This document shows positions 24,101 to 36,141 of a stretch of 64,000 nt of DNA, piece after piece. The notes under the pieces were generated by a model. That model was not told where the DNA came from. It searched no databases and saw only the letters and a program-made list of their open reading frames with translations. Numbering within the stretch: the stretch's first letter is position 1; each line of letters opens with the position of its first letter. The translations under genes were made by a program, and so were the position numbers. Origin of the DNA: Purshia tridentata (lineage: Eukaryota > Streptophyta > Magnoliopsida > Rosales > Rosaceae); contig QANT01007288.1 in NCBI GenBank assembly GCA_003254885.1, positions 1-64,000 on the forward strand, written 5' to 3'.

Positions 24101-27100
24101 TCCTTCCTTATTAATTAGAAAAAAGCAAAAAAAAAAAGCAATTCTACAAACATTAAAAGCCATAAAGATACTTCATTCTTAAGAGAAAAGTAAAGTAAAA
24201 AGATAAAAGCAATATTTAGCAATATTTTAGGAAGGTCACCAATCACCATGAAAATATTAGTAAGTGGGGGTCCATATATATATATGAGGTGAGTTTGAAA
24301 GCAACGTTTGATTTTTCTTTTTTCTTTTTTTTGAGAAGGATAAAAATATTTTGCCATTTTTACTTTTTATAATATAACCTTAGTATATATGAAGATTCCC
24401 AGGTGTTATAACTTGTAAGGAGTCATCTGGAGAAAAAAAAAAAAAAAAACTTGTAAGGTGTCAAATCATATATATATATATTTTTTTTTTACCTTTGAAT
24501 CATATATTTCAATTATGAAGTGAGTGATGCATCAGCATTCATCCTCTATGGGCATGCAAAGCACCATCACTGATGTACCAGGTGAAAACAAAGGTCCTAT
24601 ATATATGGGGCATATGGGGCATATGGTGCAACACAATTGGGTGGTCCAAAATTTTCTAGGGACAAAATTATTATCTTTTTGCATCTTTTCTTTTTTGCCA
24701 TTGCCCAAATTTGATTGGCAACGAATTCATTGGATGATTCATAAAGTTTCTCATTGCTAGCAGCCTAGCATCCATGTATCGACCAAGGTACATTACTTTT
24801 TTAGACATTTTCATTCTCAACAATTCCCTTTTCTTAGACAAGGATTAGGCACCTAGCTTTAGGGTTTAAACATAAATCTCTCACTCTCTCATTACATATA
24901 AAAGTAATCTACACTTTGGTGTGGAGTTTTTTTTTTGTTAGTTACTTGATAATATTGAGAGGTAGAATATTTCTACTACGAAAATTGGATAAAACCTAAC
25001 TGATGAATAAAGTTAATACTTTTGGGTGCATGGCTATGGACAAAAGAAGAAGCACTAAGCCAATAGCGTAGGTACCAAGAAATATGAAAAGGGGACACAA
25101 TATATTTTAGGAGAAAAAGGAAAGTAATGATAAGATTGATGAAGCTAAAAAACTAAAACTATACACAAACCAAATCTCTGGAATCTGGACCACTTGTGCT
25201 GATCAACTCAATTAACCTAACTTCAATTGAGTTTTAACTAATTATTATATAACTCCAAAGCAGAATATGTATCATCAAGGCATGCATGAAGGAATTACGT
25301 GTCACATTAATTATAACTGGGTCTCATGCAAAGTTGCAGTCAATTATTTGCATGTACACCTTACTAGAATCCCATGATTTATTGAAAAACGAATTGCTTT
25401 TTAACTTTTTTCTTCAATAATTTTAGGGATATCATATTATATTGTATTAATATACATATAAATACATATTCAAAAAATAAATAAATTACCCACATCAATT
25501 TGGTTTGTATTTCTTTTATCTTCCTTTTTTTTTCTTAGTTTGAACAAAGGTTTTTCACTTTCAGCCTTTTTCAGGTACAAACTTGGATTTCAAGGAGTTA
25601 ATTTGAGAGAGTTGGTCGTCCTTGTTACTTTTGGTTGTTGTTGGCTAGTAGGTTGCTGGGTGGATAAGGTTTTGAGTTCCAATGTAATTAATATACCCAT
25701 CAAAATTCAAAAGTAATGGAATATATATGCACCTAAAAGGCTACAATCTAGAGAGAACCATAGGCATCTCCCAATTTTATATTGTTTGTGAGAGTTTCAC
25801 ATGACACCCATATGAACAATTTGAATTATAAGGTTGTAGTTATTTTGCAAAATTTGGGGTGATCAAAATAAGTGAAATTTTCTATTGCGAAATTTGGGTG
25901 GATGATCGTACACTCTTTCATAAGCATATATATTATCCAACAAAGAAAAACCCCACTATTAAATAATGTGATTAAATTATATATACCCATGTGTTGAACA
26001 TTAGGGAGGCTAAACTAATCAAACAATTTTATGTTGGGACTTAAATATGTTGAAATTTTCGCTAAGGGCTTTTAAAAAAAAAACAAAAAATAAATTAAAT
26101 GCTGAGATTTGAACTTCAATATGGCATTCTCTATTAATCTCACACTCCAATGTGTGTTGCACAGTTGCACTCAAATTTCACAATTATTCGGCGAGTTGAA
26201 AATCAAACTGCCTAATATAATCTCGTTAAAAAAAAAATGTAAAGGATGACAATTGTTGATAACAAATAAAACTCTGGCCCAAATTAAATCTTTATGTCTG
26301 AGAGAATAACCCAAATATATATGACCCAACAAAGTTAGGACGTCCCTTTGTAGGCCGAGAAGCACCTCTGCCGTTTTAGGGTATGCCCAAACTGATTGGG
26401 ACTTTAAAAAAACCCATATAAATAGCATTTGTTTGGAGCCTTCTTCACTTCATGGTTCATCAATCTTTGAGCTACCGAGCCCAAATATAACCCTCCAAAA
26501 CCAATTATATCAAGGCCCAAATAAAACCTAACAAAGCATACGCGATAACGTTTGGGACTGCAAAAATACGTATATACTACATACGTGTAGTATTTGAAAT
26601 GTTTTCCTTCAAAATATGATGAAATTCGACTCTAATATAGAAGTCATACGTGCATAATTAGAAAATACGTGTAAAATATGTACATTTGAGTTGAAAAATA
26701 CATATACTTTTTGTATTTTTATAAGAACAATAATGCCATTAATTATTATTTAGTCTGGTCCTCATGATCTTTTGTAAGTGATTAAAAAAATTAACCGTTT
26801 TAATTCTGAACTTCCGAATGAATACTTTAAGAGAGGAGGTTGATCAAGCATTGTCCAATAAGAACAATAACTAAAACTATCGGCGGTGAAAACACAATTA
26901 AGCCTAAAAAATTAATACGTACGTTTCAGAATTAAAGCATTGTCCACCACAAGGTTCTGTATTTGGTCAGAAAGCCGACGAAGATCAGACGCATCCAGAA
27001 ACAGTCTAAAGACTCTGAACGGCCAGCTGAAATCCGTAACCGTCAAGTTTCGGTGCGCTGACACGGCCTCCTTTAAGCGAGACGTGGCCGCCGCACGGCG

Positions 27101-28082
27101 TTTTGAAACTAAAAAATATCTGCGGTGCCACGTCATGCACGGCGCTGGAGTTGGAGGGATGCATGCAGGAGGTGGAGCACTGTGACCAGCGGGTGGACGA
27201 AATGTGTAAGCTACTGGGGTTGGTGCTTCATGCAACCGCACAGTTGTCCCTGCGAGCACAGCTTTCTTCAACCTTCTAAAACCACGTGGGACAAAAAGTT
27301 ATTTATGAAGTTACAGATCTTCAACTCGTTTGCTGTGTCTACCTGAAACTGAAAATGGGATCTGGTGCCTTTAGTTTCCCAAAATAACCCTCATTACAAA
27401 ATATATTTCGACAATATTTTTCATTTTATTTTAAAAAGTGTGAAATAGGAACAAATGTTTTAATTTTTTAATAAATTATATTCAAAAAATCATTATTCAT
27501 AATTTTTCTTTGCACATAATGGATATGTAAAATTTTCAAATTACAGATAATCATATAGCCTTAAATTGTCAAATTACAAATTCATAATAAAACACTTTTA
27601 AAAAAACTATCACTTAAATTATCAATTGATAGCTTTTTGTCAAATTCCAATCTTATTCAAAGCTAATAATAAAATTAAAAAATACATCTAAATTTTATAA
27701 TAAATAATGACAAAATAAAAAATAGAGAACAAGAAATTTGTTGGACCTTAAAACATCACATAATATGGTACCCAAAAAAAAAAACCATGGCGGTATTTTG
27801 GACCATAAGAAATTGTTGGAAAGGTGGCAAGTCCTGGAGTCCACGTGAACAGATTCTTCATGGCTGTTTCTGCAACCCCTTTATTATAAATAAAAAACTG
27901 GAGCCAGCAACTCAGCAAGAGCAAGCCTCCAATTATAGTAAAACCCAGATCGATCTTACTCAGCATTTGAGAAGCAAAATCATAATTAGGCTATGAAACC
28001 TCCAGAACAACATCAAATATTTAGCCCCTGAACCCCATAATTCAGAAATCTATCTTTTCCAACTAATTGATCACTCTGTATA
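21199..28082. other. Gene-poor region between the PYL and PLIP genes
   Basis: About 6.9 kb in which I could support no gene. ORFs are short and of low complexity. Contents noted: (GA)n at 21293-21327, a 61-bp tandem duplication at 22028-22149, poly-pyrimidine around 23280-23310, an A-run near 24432, and a GC-richer patch at about 26940-27290 with overlapping ORFs on both strands that I could not assign. The right end must carry the PLIP promoter. Confidence 0.5.
22028..22149. repeat. 61-bp tandem duplication
   Basis: Two copies starting GGGGTGGTATTTGTTATAT at 22028 and 22089, each continuing through GACTCTAAATTATTA and GTGTATCT, with several differences between them. The AAATTATTAGGTGTAT part resembles the ends of a dispersed repeat seen elsewhere in the window. 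Confidence 0.75.
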
Positions 28083-28129
28083 TTCAATTTACTCTGCATA
28101 TATATATTATTATATATATATTCTCAGAG

Positions 28130-30349
28130 AAATTTCAGCAGGCATTTTAAATTGGCTCTCTGCAACTGCAACTTGTAAATGATGTCCTCCATTGTTGGAG
28201 CTCCATCTTAGACCCACCTGCTTCAGCTGCTCTGTATATCCTTGACAATGTGTGATTTTATGGATGAAGGCATGTGAACTTCTCGCAAAGGTTTGAAGCT
28301 TCTCCTTGAAATTTATATCATAATTCTAGTTTCCTGGATTCTTCTGATTAATTTTGTTTATAATATTTAGCATGCATTGGCTTGGTTCCTTATATTATTT
28401 TCAGAAAATAACTTTCAGAAATTTTTTCTAAAAATAAATTTTTTTTGGGAACCTATTCCAAAAAAAAAAAACCAATTAACAAAAAGAAAATGTTTACCAA
28501 CACAAATCCCAAACCAAAAATGGTGTCCCGAACTCTTATTCTTTTTGGGATATTGTGTTGGAAACATATTCTTTTTTGTTAATTGGGTTCCTTTTTGTTA
28601 AGAAGAAATGGAGGTTTGGTGGGGAGGACAATGAAACTTAGAATGTCTATTTAAAACTCAGGGATGGATGAATAATCATGTTGTTTTTAAAACACTAAAA
28701 CAAATCAGACAATCAGTGGTAACATTTTGTCTAATTGATGGGTAAATTAATTTGTTTATATGTGGACCCTTTTAAACCTTATTTATGTTGAGAGCCTAAG
28801 TTGTCTAACAACTAAAACATTATGAAAAGTATTCTTACTATGATGTCATATGTTACTTTGTTTGATAGATCAAATTTGAGAAAACTTTTAGTAGTATTAA
28901 TTGATTTCGAAGTGATAAGATCAGTTTTCGAGTCTTAGTACGTATAACGGTTTTGTCTCTAAGTTCTGTTAATTAACTTAAGCACGATAACATCAAGAGA
29001 GAAATTAAGTAGTAGAAAAATCTGTCTGGGAGTGTTCCCAAACAGGAACAAAGACTGCAGGTTTGTTTTGTTGAAAAGGATAAAGAAAATGATGATTATA
29101 AAAACTAATTAGGTGCACTTAATTCTTAAACAGATAGCAAGGACGGAGAATTTAAAGCTTGCTGAGATTCTTGTGAATCGGGTGAGCCAAGGTAAAGCAT
29201 TGAAATTGACAACAAATTAAAGTACCAAACCGCTTTGATTCCTAGCTACTCCTAAGTACAAGTCTACAAGGTAACAAGATAGACATTGTATTTGATTTTG
29301 AAAAAAATTATATAGTGCAAATTCGCATATCTTTTCTAACATTTGGGTCTAATGCGGTTTCATTTTCTAATAATAGGGATTAGATTTGTGAAATGTTAAA
29401 TCTATTAATTCGTATGATATACAAATTCACACTATAAATTAAATTTGGTTTTAATTCCGAATGTGATTAATTTGGATGGAAGATTTTAAAAGAATAGATT
29501 TAGATTTTAATGAATACTAAACGTAATGAGCTTAAACTAGATTTGAAATGACTAAATACAATATAGTATTACAAATATGAGATTATCATCAGGTACACAT
29601 ACTAATTAACCAAACTTCATTTGAAATCTATGTATTTTTATTAGTTATAACTTATAAGGTAGAATGTAATACTATAAATTTGAAATAACTAGAAATCATG
29701 AGTTTTACTAATTAGTGTTGCTTGAAATTGTACACATGAAAGTGGAAGATTCTTCCTAGAGAATATTTGTTGCTCAAATGAAACCTCGTTTTAGGCATAA
29801 AGTTACATGGAATTCCACGACCATAATGTCCAAGGCATGTAGTTATGTCCTAAATTTATGCTTACTGGTCAAACTTAAAGTGCTTACTCTTCATTGGATT
29901 TACGATAACATCATAGTAAAAGACAATTAACTATAAAACAGGTAATGATAGATTTCTTAAGCTCTCGAATATTACTATGTCTTGCTTTCTCAAAATCATA
30001 GACATGTTTTGTCTAATTAGCATGTTAAATGACTTTAAACCCCCCTATCAGTACATGGAAATTGGTCATTGGCATTGTGCACAAAATGGTATTTTCCTAA
30101 TGCTTCCGTTGTTAACAAGGAGCAGGTGTTTGATTACGCTTGTGCTTATAAAACTCCATTGCCACAAGTTAATTTGCTTGCAAGAACTTTGCCCTTTCTG
30201 AGTTTCTAGTAATGGGATAGAGTTGCACATTGTTCACTAACCAAAAGTTTTGATGTTCTTTCAGGCAAGTTATCCCCATTGGAAAAAAGTGAACCTTCAA
30301 TACCAGGAACTTTGCTAGCTTTGTTCAATTGCAGATTGGTAGTTCAACC
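28130..30349 (+). promoter_or_regulatory. Probable PLIP 5' leader with a long leader intron and two uORFs
   Basis: Inferred structure: a leader exon to 28290 (GCAAAG then GTTTGA), an intron of about 2 kb ending at TTTCAG 30264, then a short leader to the ATG at 30350. The leader exon has two short upstream ORFs, 28179-28211 (MMSSIVGAPS) and 28248-28277 (MCDFMDEGM). AT-rich TATA-like sequence lies at about 28095-28120. The intron holds a small foldback repeat at 28440-28610. The splice sites are consensus-like but not proven. Confidence 0.4.
28440..28610. repeat. Small foldback repeat
   Basis: Left arm CCAATTAACAAAAAGAAAAT followed by GTTTACCAACACAAATCCC; the right arm carries the complement GGGATATTGTGTTGGAAAC then ATTCTTTTTTGTTAATTGG. 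The arms are about 45 bases with a few mismatches around a short spacer. Probably a decayed MITE; no clear target duplication. Confidence 0.65.
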
Positions 30350-33112
30350 ATGGCATGCACTTCATTTACTATTCCTACCTCGCCAGCTTCCTCCAGGACC
30401 ATAGACATCTTCAAAGAGTACAATGGTCTCCACCGGTCAAACTCCAGCAATGATCTCTGCAACCGTTCCAGTATCCGGAGGTCTTATTCAGATAACCATC
30501 TTTGTAACAGCATCAATCGTATACATGCTGCATCAACAGAACCAAAACTAAAGAATTGCCGTTCCATGGGGATTTTCCCATTTCAGTTTTCGAGTTCTAT
30601 TCTCCCAAACTCGGTTCGGTCATTCTTGTTTGATCCAGAAACGAGTAAGCATATGAACATAGTGGACAAGGACATGAATGTGGGGGAGAATTCTGGGCAG
30701 AGTGGTGAAGAAGAGAAAATAAAGAGAGCCAATTGGGTGGAGAGATTGGTGGAAATCAGAAGTAAATGGAGGGATGGGCAGCAAAAAGAGGTCGCGGATA
30801 AAAACCATGTTTGTGAAGAGGGTGAAAATGGTGATTGCGAATGTGGTGGAGAGGAGGGTGGTTGTGCAGTGGATTATAGTTCAGAAGAAGACGACAGAGA
30901 AATGAGTCCTGAATTTTTCTCGAGATTTTTGTTTAGAGTACCATGGTCTGATACCAAGCTATTTTCTCAGCTAGCCTTCTTGTGCAACATGGCTTATGTC
31001 ATACCACAGATCAAGGTATGTTTTTTTCAGCATAGTTCATGAATCATAACATTTACATATTCAAAATTTATAGCCGAACAAAAGTTGGCATTTCAAGCAT
31101 GTGAAGTAAATTCATACTACCAATGCATGCGCAGGCCAAGGATTTAAAAAGATATTATGGCCTACAATTTGTAACATCTTCATTAGAAAAGAAAGCAGAG
31201 GCAGATGCACTCAAAGCAAAACTTGATCTGGACTCTACTCGTGTACCTGTAGCTGCTGGAGTAGATAGTGAATCCAGTTCAGAGAAAGCTGCAGATAACG
31301 AGCAAAAGCGTTCAATCCGTCCATCTGTTGCTTACGAAATTGCTGCCTCAGCCGCATCTTATGTCCACTCACGTGCCAAGGACAGCCTGCCCCTTGGGGC
31401 TAAATCACAGCAGGAGGGCGATGGCAAGAATTCATGCATAAATGGAGACCAACCAGGAGAGGAAGGAGGCAGCTCACCCCGAGATTATAAATCAGAGGCA
31501 GCTGTTTCCATGGCAGCATCAACAATGACAGTAATGGTTGCAGCAGGGGAAAGAGAGAAACAAGAAACAGCAAAGGACCTTCAGTCACTCCACTGCTCAC
31601 CTTGTGAATGGTTTGTTTGTGATGACTCCAGTACGTATACTCGTTGCTTTGTGATTCAGGTAATTGCTTCTGCCTTCATTCCACTAGATCTGTGTCTGAT
31701 ATTTAACTGTTCTACCTTTATTTAGAAATGGCTCTCCAATCGCATTTGGTGTTCATATGGCACAATCATTCTGATTTCTAAAACAAAGAGATGTTAGTGC
31801 AACAGATTGGAAATTGTACATACAATTATAATTATGCAAATTGTTATTGATTTGCAGGGTTCAGACTCCATTTCATCTTGGAAGGCAAACCTCTTCTTCG
31901 AACCCACCAAATTTGAGGTAAGCACAGATACCCTACTGGCTAGTGGCTACTGTCTCAGAAAGGAAAAAAAAGAGAAACCCTTGACAATCTAATAACCTTG
32001 TACAGGGGACAGATGTACTTGTTCACAGAGGAATCTATGAAGCAGCAAAGGGAATGTATGAGCAATTCTTGCCAGAAATAATAGACCACTTAAATAGACA
32101 TGGGGAGCGTGCAAAGCTTCAATTTACTGGCCATTCTCTTGGAGGAAGCCTCTCTCTTTTAGTCCACTTGATGCTACTGAGTAGGAAGCTAGTCAAACCC
32201 TCCACTCTTCGGCCAGTTGTCACATTTGGCTCACCATTTGTGTTTTGTGGAGGCCAGAAAATACTTGAGGAACTGGGGCTAGATGAGAGTGACATCCATT
32301 CTGTGATGATGCATAGAGACATTGTCCCTAGAGCCTTCTCCTGCAACTACCCTAACCATGTGGCTACACTCCTCAAGCGTTTAAATGGATCATTTCGGTC
32401 ACACCCTTGTCTTAAAAAAAATGTAAGTATCAGGATGATAAATTCATAATCCTACATTATGTGGCTTTATATTCCTCTGCATACCTCTATAACCTTCAAA
32501 AAATTATATTTGTGCAGAGACTAAAGACTTTAGACCTGCATGTCTACAGCATATGTGATCAGGCTTCTAACTGTTTAACATTATAAAATAAAATATGAAA
32601 ACCTAGATTTTGATATAATCAGCCTATTTACTGAATTTGAAGTATGGCCAAGTTTTCTCATTCACTTCTTCTAATGATTGTGCTTTATGCAGAGGATATT
32701 GTACTCTCCTATGGGTAAACTATTCATTCTCCAACCTGATGAAAAGTCATCTCCTCCACACCCTCTACTTCCTCTGGGGAGTGCCCTCTATACTTTGGAC
32801 AAGACCCAATGCGGGTTCTCTTCAAGTGTCCTTCGAACCTTCTTGAACTCCCCACATCCATTAGAAACCCTGAGTGATCCTACAGCATATGGTTCAGAAG
32901 GTACAATCCTACGGGACCATGACTCAAGCAACTATCTAAAGGCTGTGAATGGGGTCCTAAGACAACACACAAGGATGGTTGTTCGGAAAGTGAGGAAACA
33001 GAGGAATCTCTTGTGGCCACTACTTGCTTCTCCATCTCCACACTCATGGAACCATGAAAGTAATCTGGAGAGCAGCAGGTTGGTAACGAAGGAGATACTG
33101 ACAGGAGTTTAA
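30350..33112 (+). CDS. PLIP1: Plastid phospholipase/lipase of the PLIP family (PLIP1-like)
   Basis: Five exons: 30350-31015, 31135-31659, 31858-31917, 32006-32422, 32693-33112 (2088 nt, 695 aa), all phase 0. The start is the ATG in ACCATGGCATGC; the frame is open further upstream but without ATG. The N-terminus is a Ser/Arg-rich plastid transit peptide with the PLIP hallmark [10 protein letters not shown]. The middle reads [28 protein letters not shown]-type and [17 protein letters not shown] segments. The class 3 lipase (alpha/beta-hydrolase) core has [20 protein letters not shown], the nucleophile elbow [11 protein letters not shown], the Asp in HRDIVPRAF and a C-terminal His region. Family members act on chloroplast membrane lipids; Arabidopsis PLIP1 (At3g61680, 649 aa by memory) is a phospholipase A1 feeding polyunsaturated acyl groups to seed oil. 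Substrate here is by analogy. PLIP2/PLIP3 start differently, so PLIP1 is preferred. Confidence 0.92.
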
Positions 33113-33735
33113 ATAAATATTCAGAAGGTATTCTCCATGCATATAGAGGATGATCATAAGAGTAGAGGATTTAATTTGTTCTCTCTTCGGTGTACATCTA
33201 TTATCTTCTAACCATCTCTGTATCTATGTTACCATCATTGACCAATACTGAATAAAATGTAAATTTTCAATACAACTCTCTGCCTCCTCCCTCTTTCTCT
33301 CTCCTAGCACAAGGGCTTAAATACAACTACCATATCGTACCAGAATGAACAATTACCTGTTGCAACGTTGTGTATAATCTTTGGTGATGCAATCTTTTGG
33401 TTGGTTCTGGAGCCAATTTCTGGCTTCCCAGCTAACACCAAACAGAATGATTCTCCAACCAAGTGTAACTAAGAAACAGTAAGCTAGGTAACTAAAGCCA
33501 TTATAATTTCACTGCAAAGTACTTTCCTCTGTACTCTTTTTCTTTATCATTAGTTTGTATCCTAACCAGGGAGTAGAATAAGCAGAAGCCCTGATTTAAG
33601 GCACTTCCACCATTGAAAGAAATCTGAAAAATACTTCCATCAACAAAGAACAGTAATATACAGTCAAAATTGCACTTCTTGTTCCTGCCCACACGACTTC
33701 AAAGCAAGGAGATCAATAAGTAAATGTTGTAGCTG

Positions 33736-34360
33736 TTATTTACCTTCTGCAGCCATCTTTTTGCGTATCTCATGAGCTGTATTGGATATGTCAACACACA
33801 CAAAGCACTTCTTGTTCTTGAATGATACTGTGAACGAAAAGCAGGTAAGGTAGAAATCACCTGAAAGAAACACGGCATGAAAAGAGAGAGATTCTAACTC
33901 AGCTCATAAATCTAAAACAATAATAGAATGTCATAAAGTTACTGCAACTACAAGAGTGTGGATGAACAGCTTATATATATTAAGAAAGAGGTGTCACCTT
34001 TAGTGCACAATGCTCACAGAAGTAGTGGCTGCACTTGATTACAACAGGATCCACAAAAGGTTGCCATCATCATTATCAATGTATCATCATCATCTTCATC
34101 ATCTCTGTTAACCCTTTTCAGAACCCAGCCTTGTAAACAGTATATCCATGGATCCCTTTATACAACTTTCGGAATCCAGTGCTTTTGCTCTTCCCCTTCA
34201 AAGCCTCCTCTGTCTGCTTAAGAACTCTCTCGTGAACTGCTCTGGCGTCTTTGGAGAACTCAGTCTCAGTCTTCATATAGTTGCTGTTGCTTGTTCTGCC
34301 ATCAGACGCAGAGCTCTTGGGTCCACTCGAAAATAAGCTTGCCATCTGGCTTTTGGGCAT
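33736..34360 (-). pseudogene. Decayed copy of RNF113/Cwc24 (CCCH-RING splicing factor)
   Basis: Read on the minus strand. From 34360 an 80-codon open part ([20 protein letters not shown]..., then [25 protein letters not shown] and [16 protein letters not shown]) follows the central part of the plant zinc finger CCCH domain-containing protein 1 (Arabidopsis At1g01350 type). It ends where the parent continues into the CCCH zinc finger. About 110 codons including that finger are missing; only the acid linker (DDEDDDD) remains, out of frame. After it come RING pieces PFVDPVVIKCSHYFCEHC and, past a possible intron, KNKKCFVC then NTAHEIRKKMAAEG and a stop. The N-terminal basic region and the first RING Cys pair are also absent. 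The parent protein is a spliceosome component; this copy should be non-functional. Divergence is modest, so it is not very old. Confidence 0.82.
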
Positions 34361-36133
34361 TTCTTTGACTTGGTAATGGTGTGCACCCAGAAACCTATCG
34401 AGCACTCAGTGAAACACGTTTCCCGGAATAAATTAAAACATGGGTTTTATTTGTACAAAAATGTACCTATTTGACATTCTAACATTTTAGATAAGTTTAG
34501 TTATTAGTAAGAGTTCAAAAGTAAACTTTAAAACCATAAAATTTAGGACTTCAAATTTTTAAAAATAATTCTTACCCTAAAATATTAAATCAGATTAATT
34601 CCGAAAGTTGCCATTTCAAAAGTGGGACCTGCTACTTACATTATAATTTGAATATTACACCTGCATTCAAATATTTATTTATTTTTTGAGAATAAACATT
34701 TGTTAAGACTTTCAAATTTTGCAATCGCGTTTTCAAATTAACTTTTTTTTTAATTTCATAAAAAACAATTTTATAAAGGTATAAAATAGAAAATTTACAA
34801 AATCGAGAAACCCATGGCCTCCATCCAGTTATGGAACCATGAATTCTCACTGGGGACCAAACAAAAAATGTGACCATTAAGTATTATTTCTGAATGATCC
34901 CAATAAAATATTTTTTAAACTATCAAATTGTTTTCAGCATTAAAAAAAATCTTTTAGAAATCTATGTCCAATAACTTAGATTTTCCATATTAAATGGTAT
35001 AATCCATAAAGTGTAAGGACCTAAGGACCAAGATTTTATAAAAATGGGGTTCAATATTAAATAAGAAAATGAAATAAAATAATAATTGTAGAACATAGAA
35101 CATAAACAATGTGTATATATCAAACAAACAATTAATACATCAATAAAGTTATATACCATTAATTTAGTTACATTAAAACAAAGAATTATAGTATACATAT
35201 ATATATATATATATATATGCATGCGAATGGGTTTACAAGACAGCCAAAGGTCATGCGCGAACGTATATAGCCCACCTACAATGGCTAAAGCATGCCTTTT
35301 TCTTCGAAAAACATAAAAAAAAATCCCCTATATATACTAAATATTCAACCAAAAGCCAAAGGTCATGCGCGAACGTATATAGCCCACCTTCAATGGCTAA
35401 AGCATGCCTTTTTCTTCGAAAAACATAAAAAAAATCCCCTATATATACTAAATATTCAACCAAAACTTGACTTCCAAAACCATGATGCTATCATTCACAT
35501 CTTATTAAATGGGCGAGAGGTCCCTTTAACAGTGATCATTTTCATATGTTGTTAGTTTGTCAACATGTATACGTTGAATTTATGTAATTAAGCAACACAT
35601 TTGTTAGTTTGAAATGCCGGTGAGCATAATTGTCATTATTACAAATTATTGGTAGTCATTATTCAAAATTAATCGTTTTTTATTTGGAAATAACTATAAT
35701 TTATAAATTTTATTGAAATATTAGGGTTAAAAATGTGGATTAATATATTTTAACATTTGATAGAGAGTGAGAAAAACATCACTTTTTAAATTGGAAATAA
35801 TTATATAATTTAAGAATATTATGGAAATAGTGGGTCGAAAAAAGAAGATTAATATATTTCAAAATTTAGAAAGGGATGATAACATATGAAATAACATCAC
35901 TCTTTTTCTAATCTCACTACCTAAAAGTGTAATTGTCCTAATTTTCTATAAGGAAGGTTGTTGAGACTTCAGATACATCTTCCATACATGCCAATACCAA
36001 GTTAATTTCTTGAAAATTCGAAAAGCAACAAATCCATGATTTTAGACATATATAGAAAGTTTTTAACATATAAGGTATTTTTTATAATACATAAGGAAGC
36101 TTTTATATGAGATAACTGATTGATAAGGAAGTT
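34361..36133. other. Intergenic DNA with tandem duplication
   Basis: AT-rich, no gene supported. It holds an AT microsatellite at about 35190-35218 and a duplicated 112-bp block at 35242-35466. It ends at the target duplication of the large hAT foldback. Confidence 0.55.
35242..35466. repeat. 112-bp tandem duplication
   Basis: Two almost identical copies beginning AGCCAAAGGTCATGCGCG at 35242 and 35354, each including AATGGCTAAAGCATGCC and ending AAATATTCAACCAAAA. The near identity implies a recent event. Open frames here exist on both strands only because of the duplication. Confidence 0.9.
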
Positions 36134-36141
36134 TTTATAAC

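Noticed and set aside
24524-24760. Plus-strand open frame of 78 codons
   Set aside because: AT-rich, with repeated CATATGGGG words, no conserved features and no plausible neighbouring exons.
26912-27271. Minus-strand open frame of about 119 codons in a GC-richer patch, overlapped by an open frame on the other strand
   Set aside because: It starts at a non-ATG codon, has Pro/Ala/Arg low complexity, no recognisable domain and no clear exon partners. I could not tell coding from composition. A homology search would settle it.
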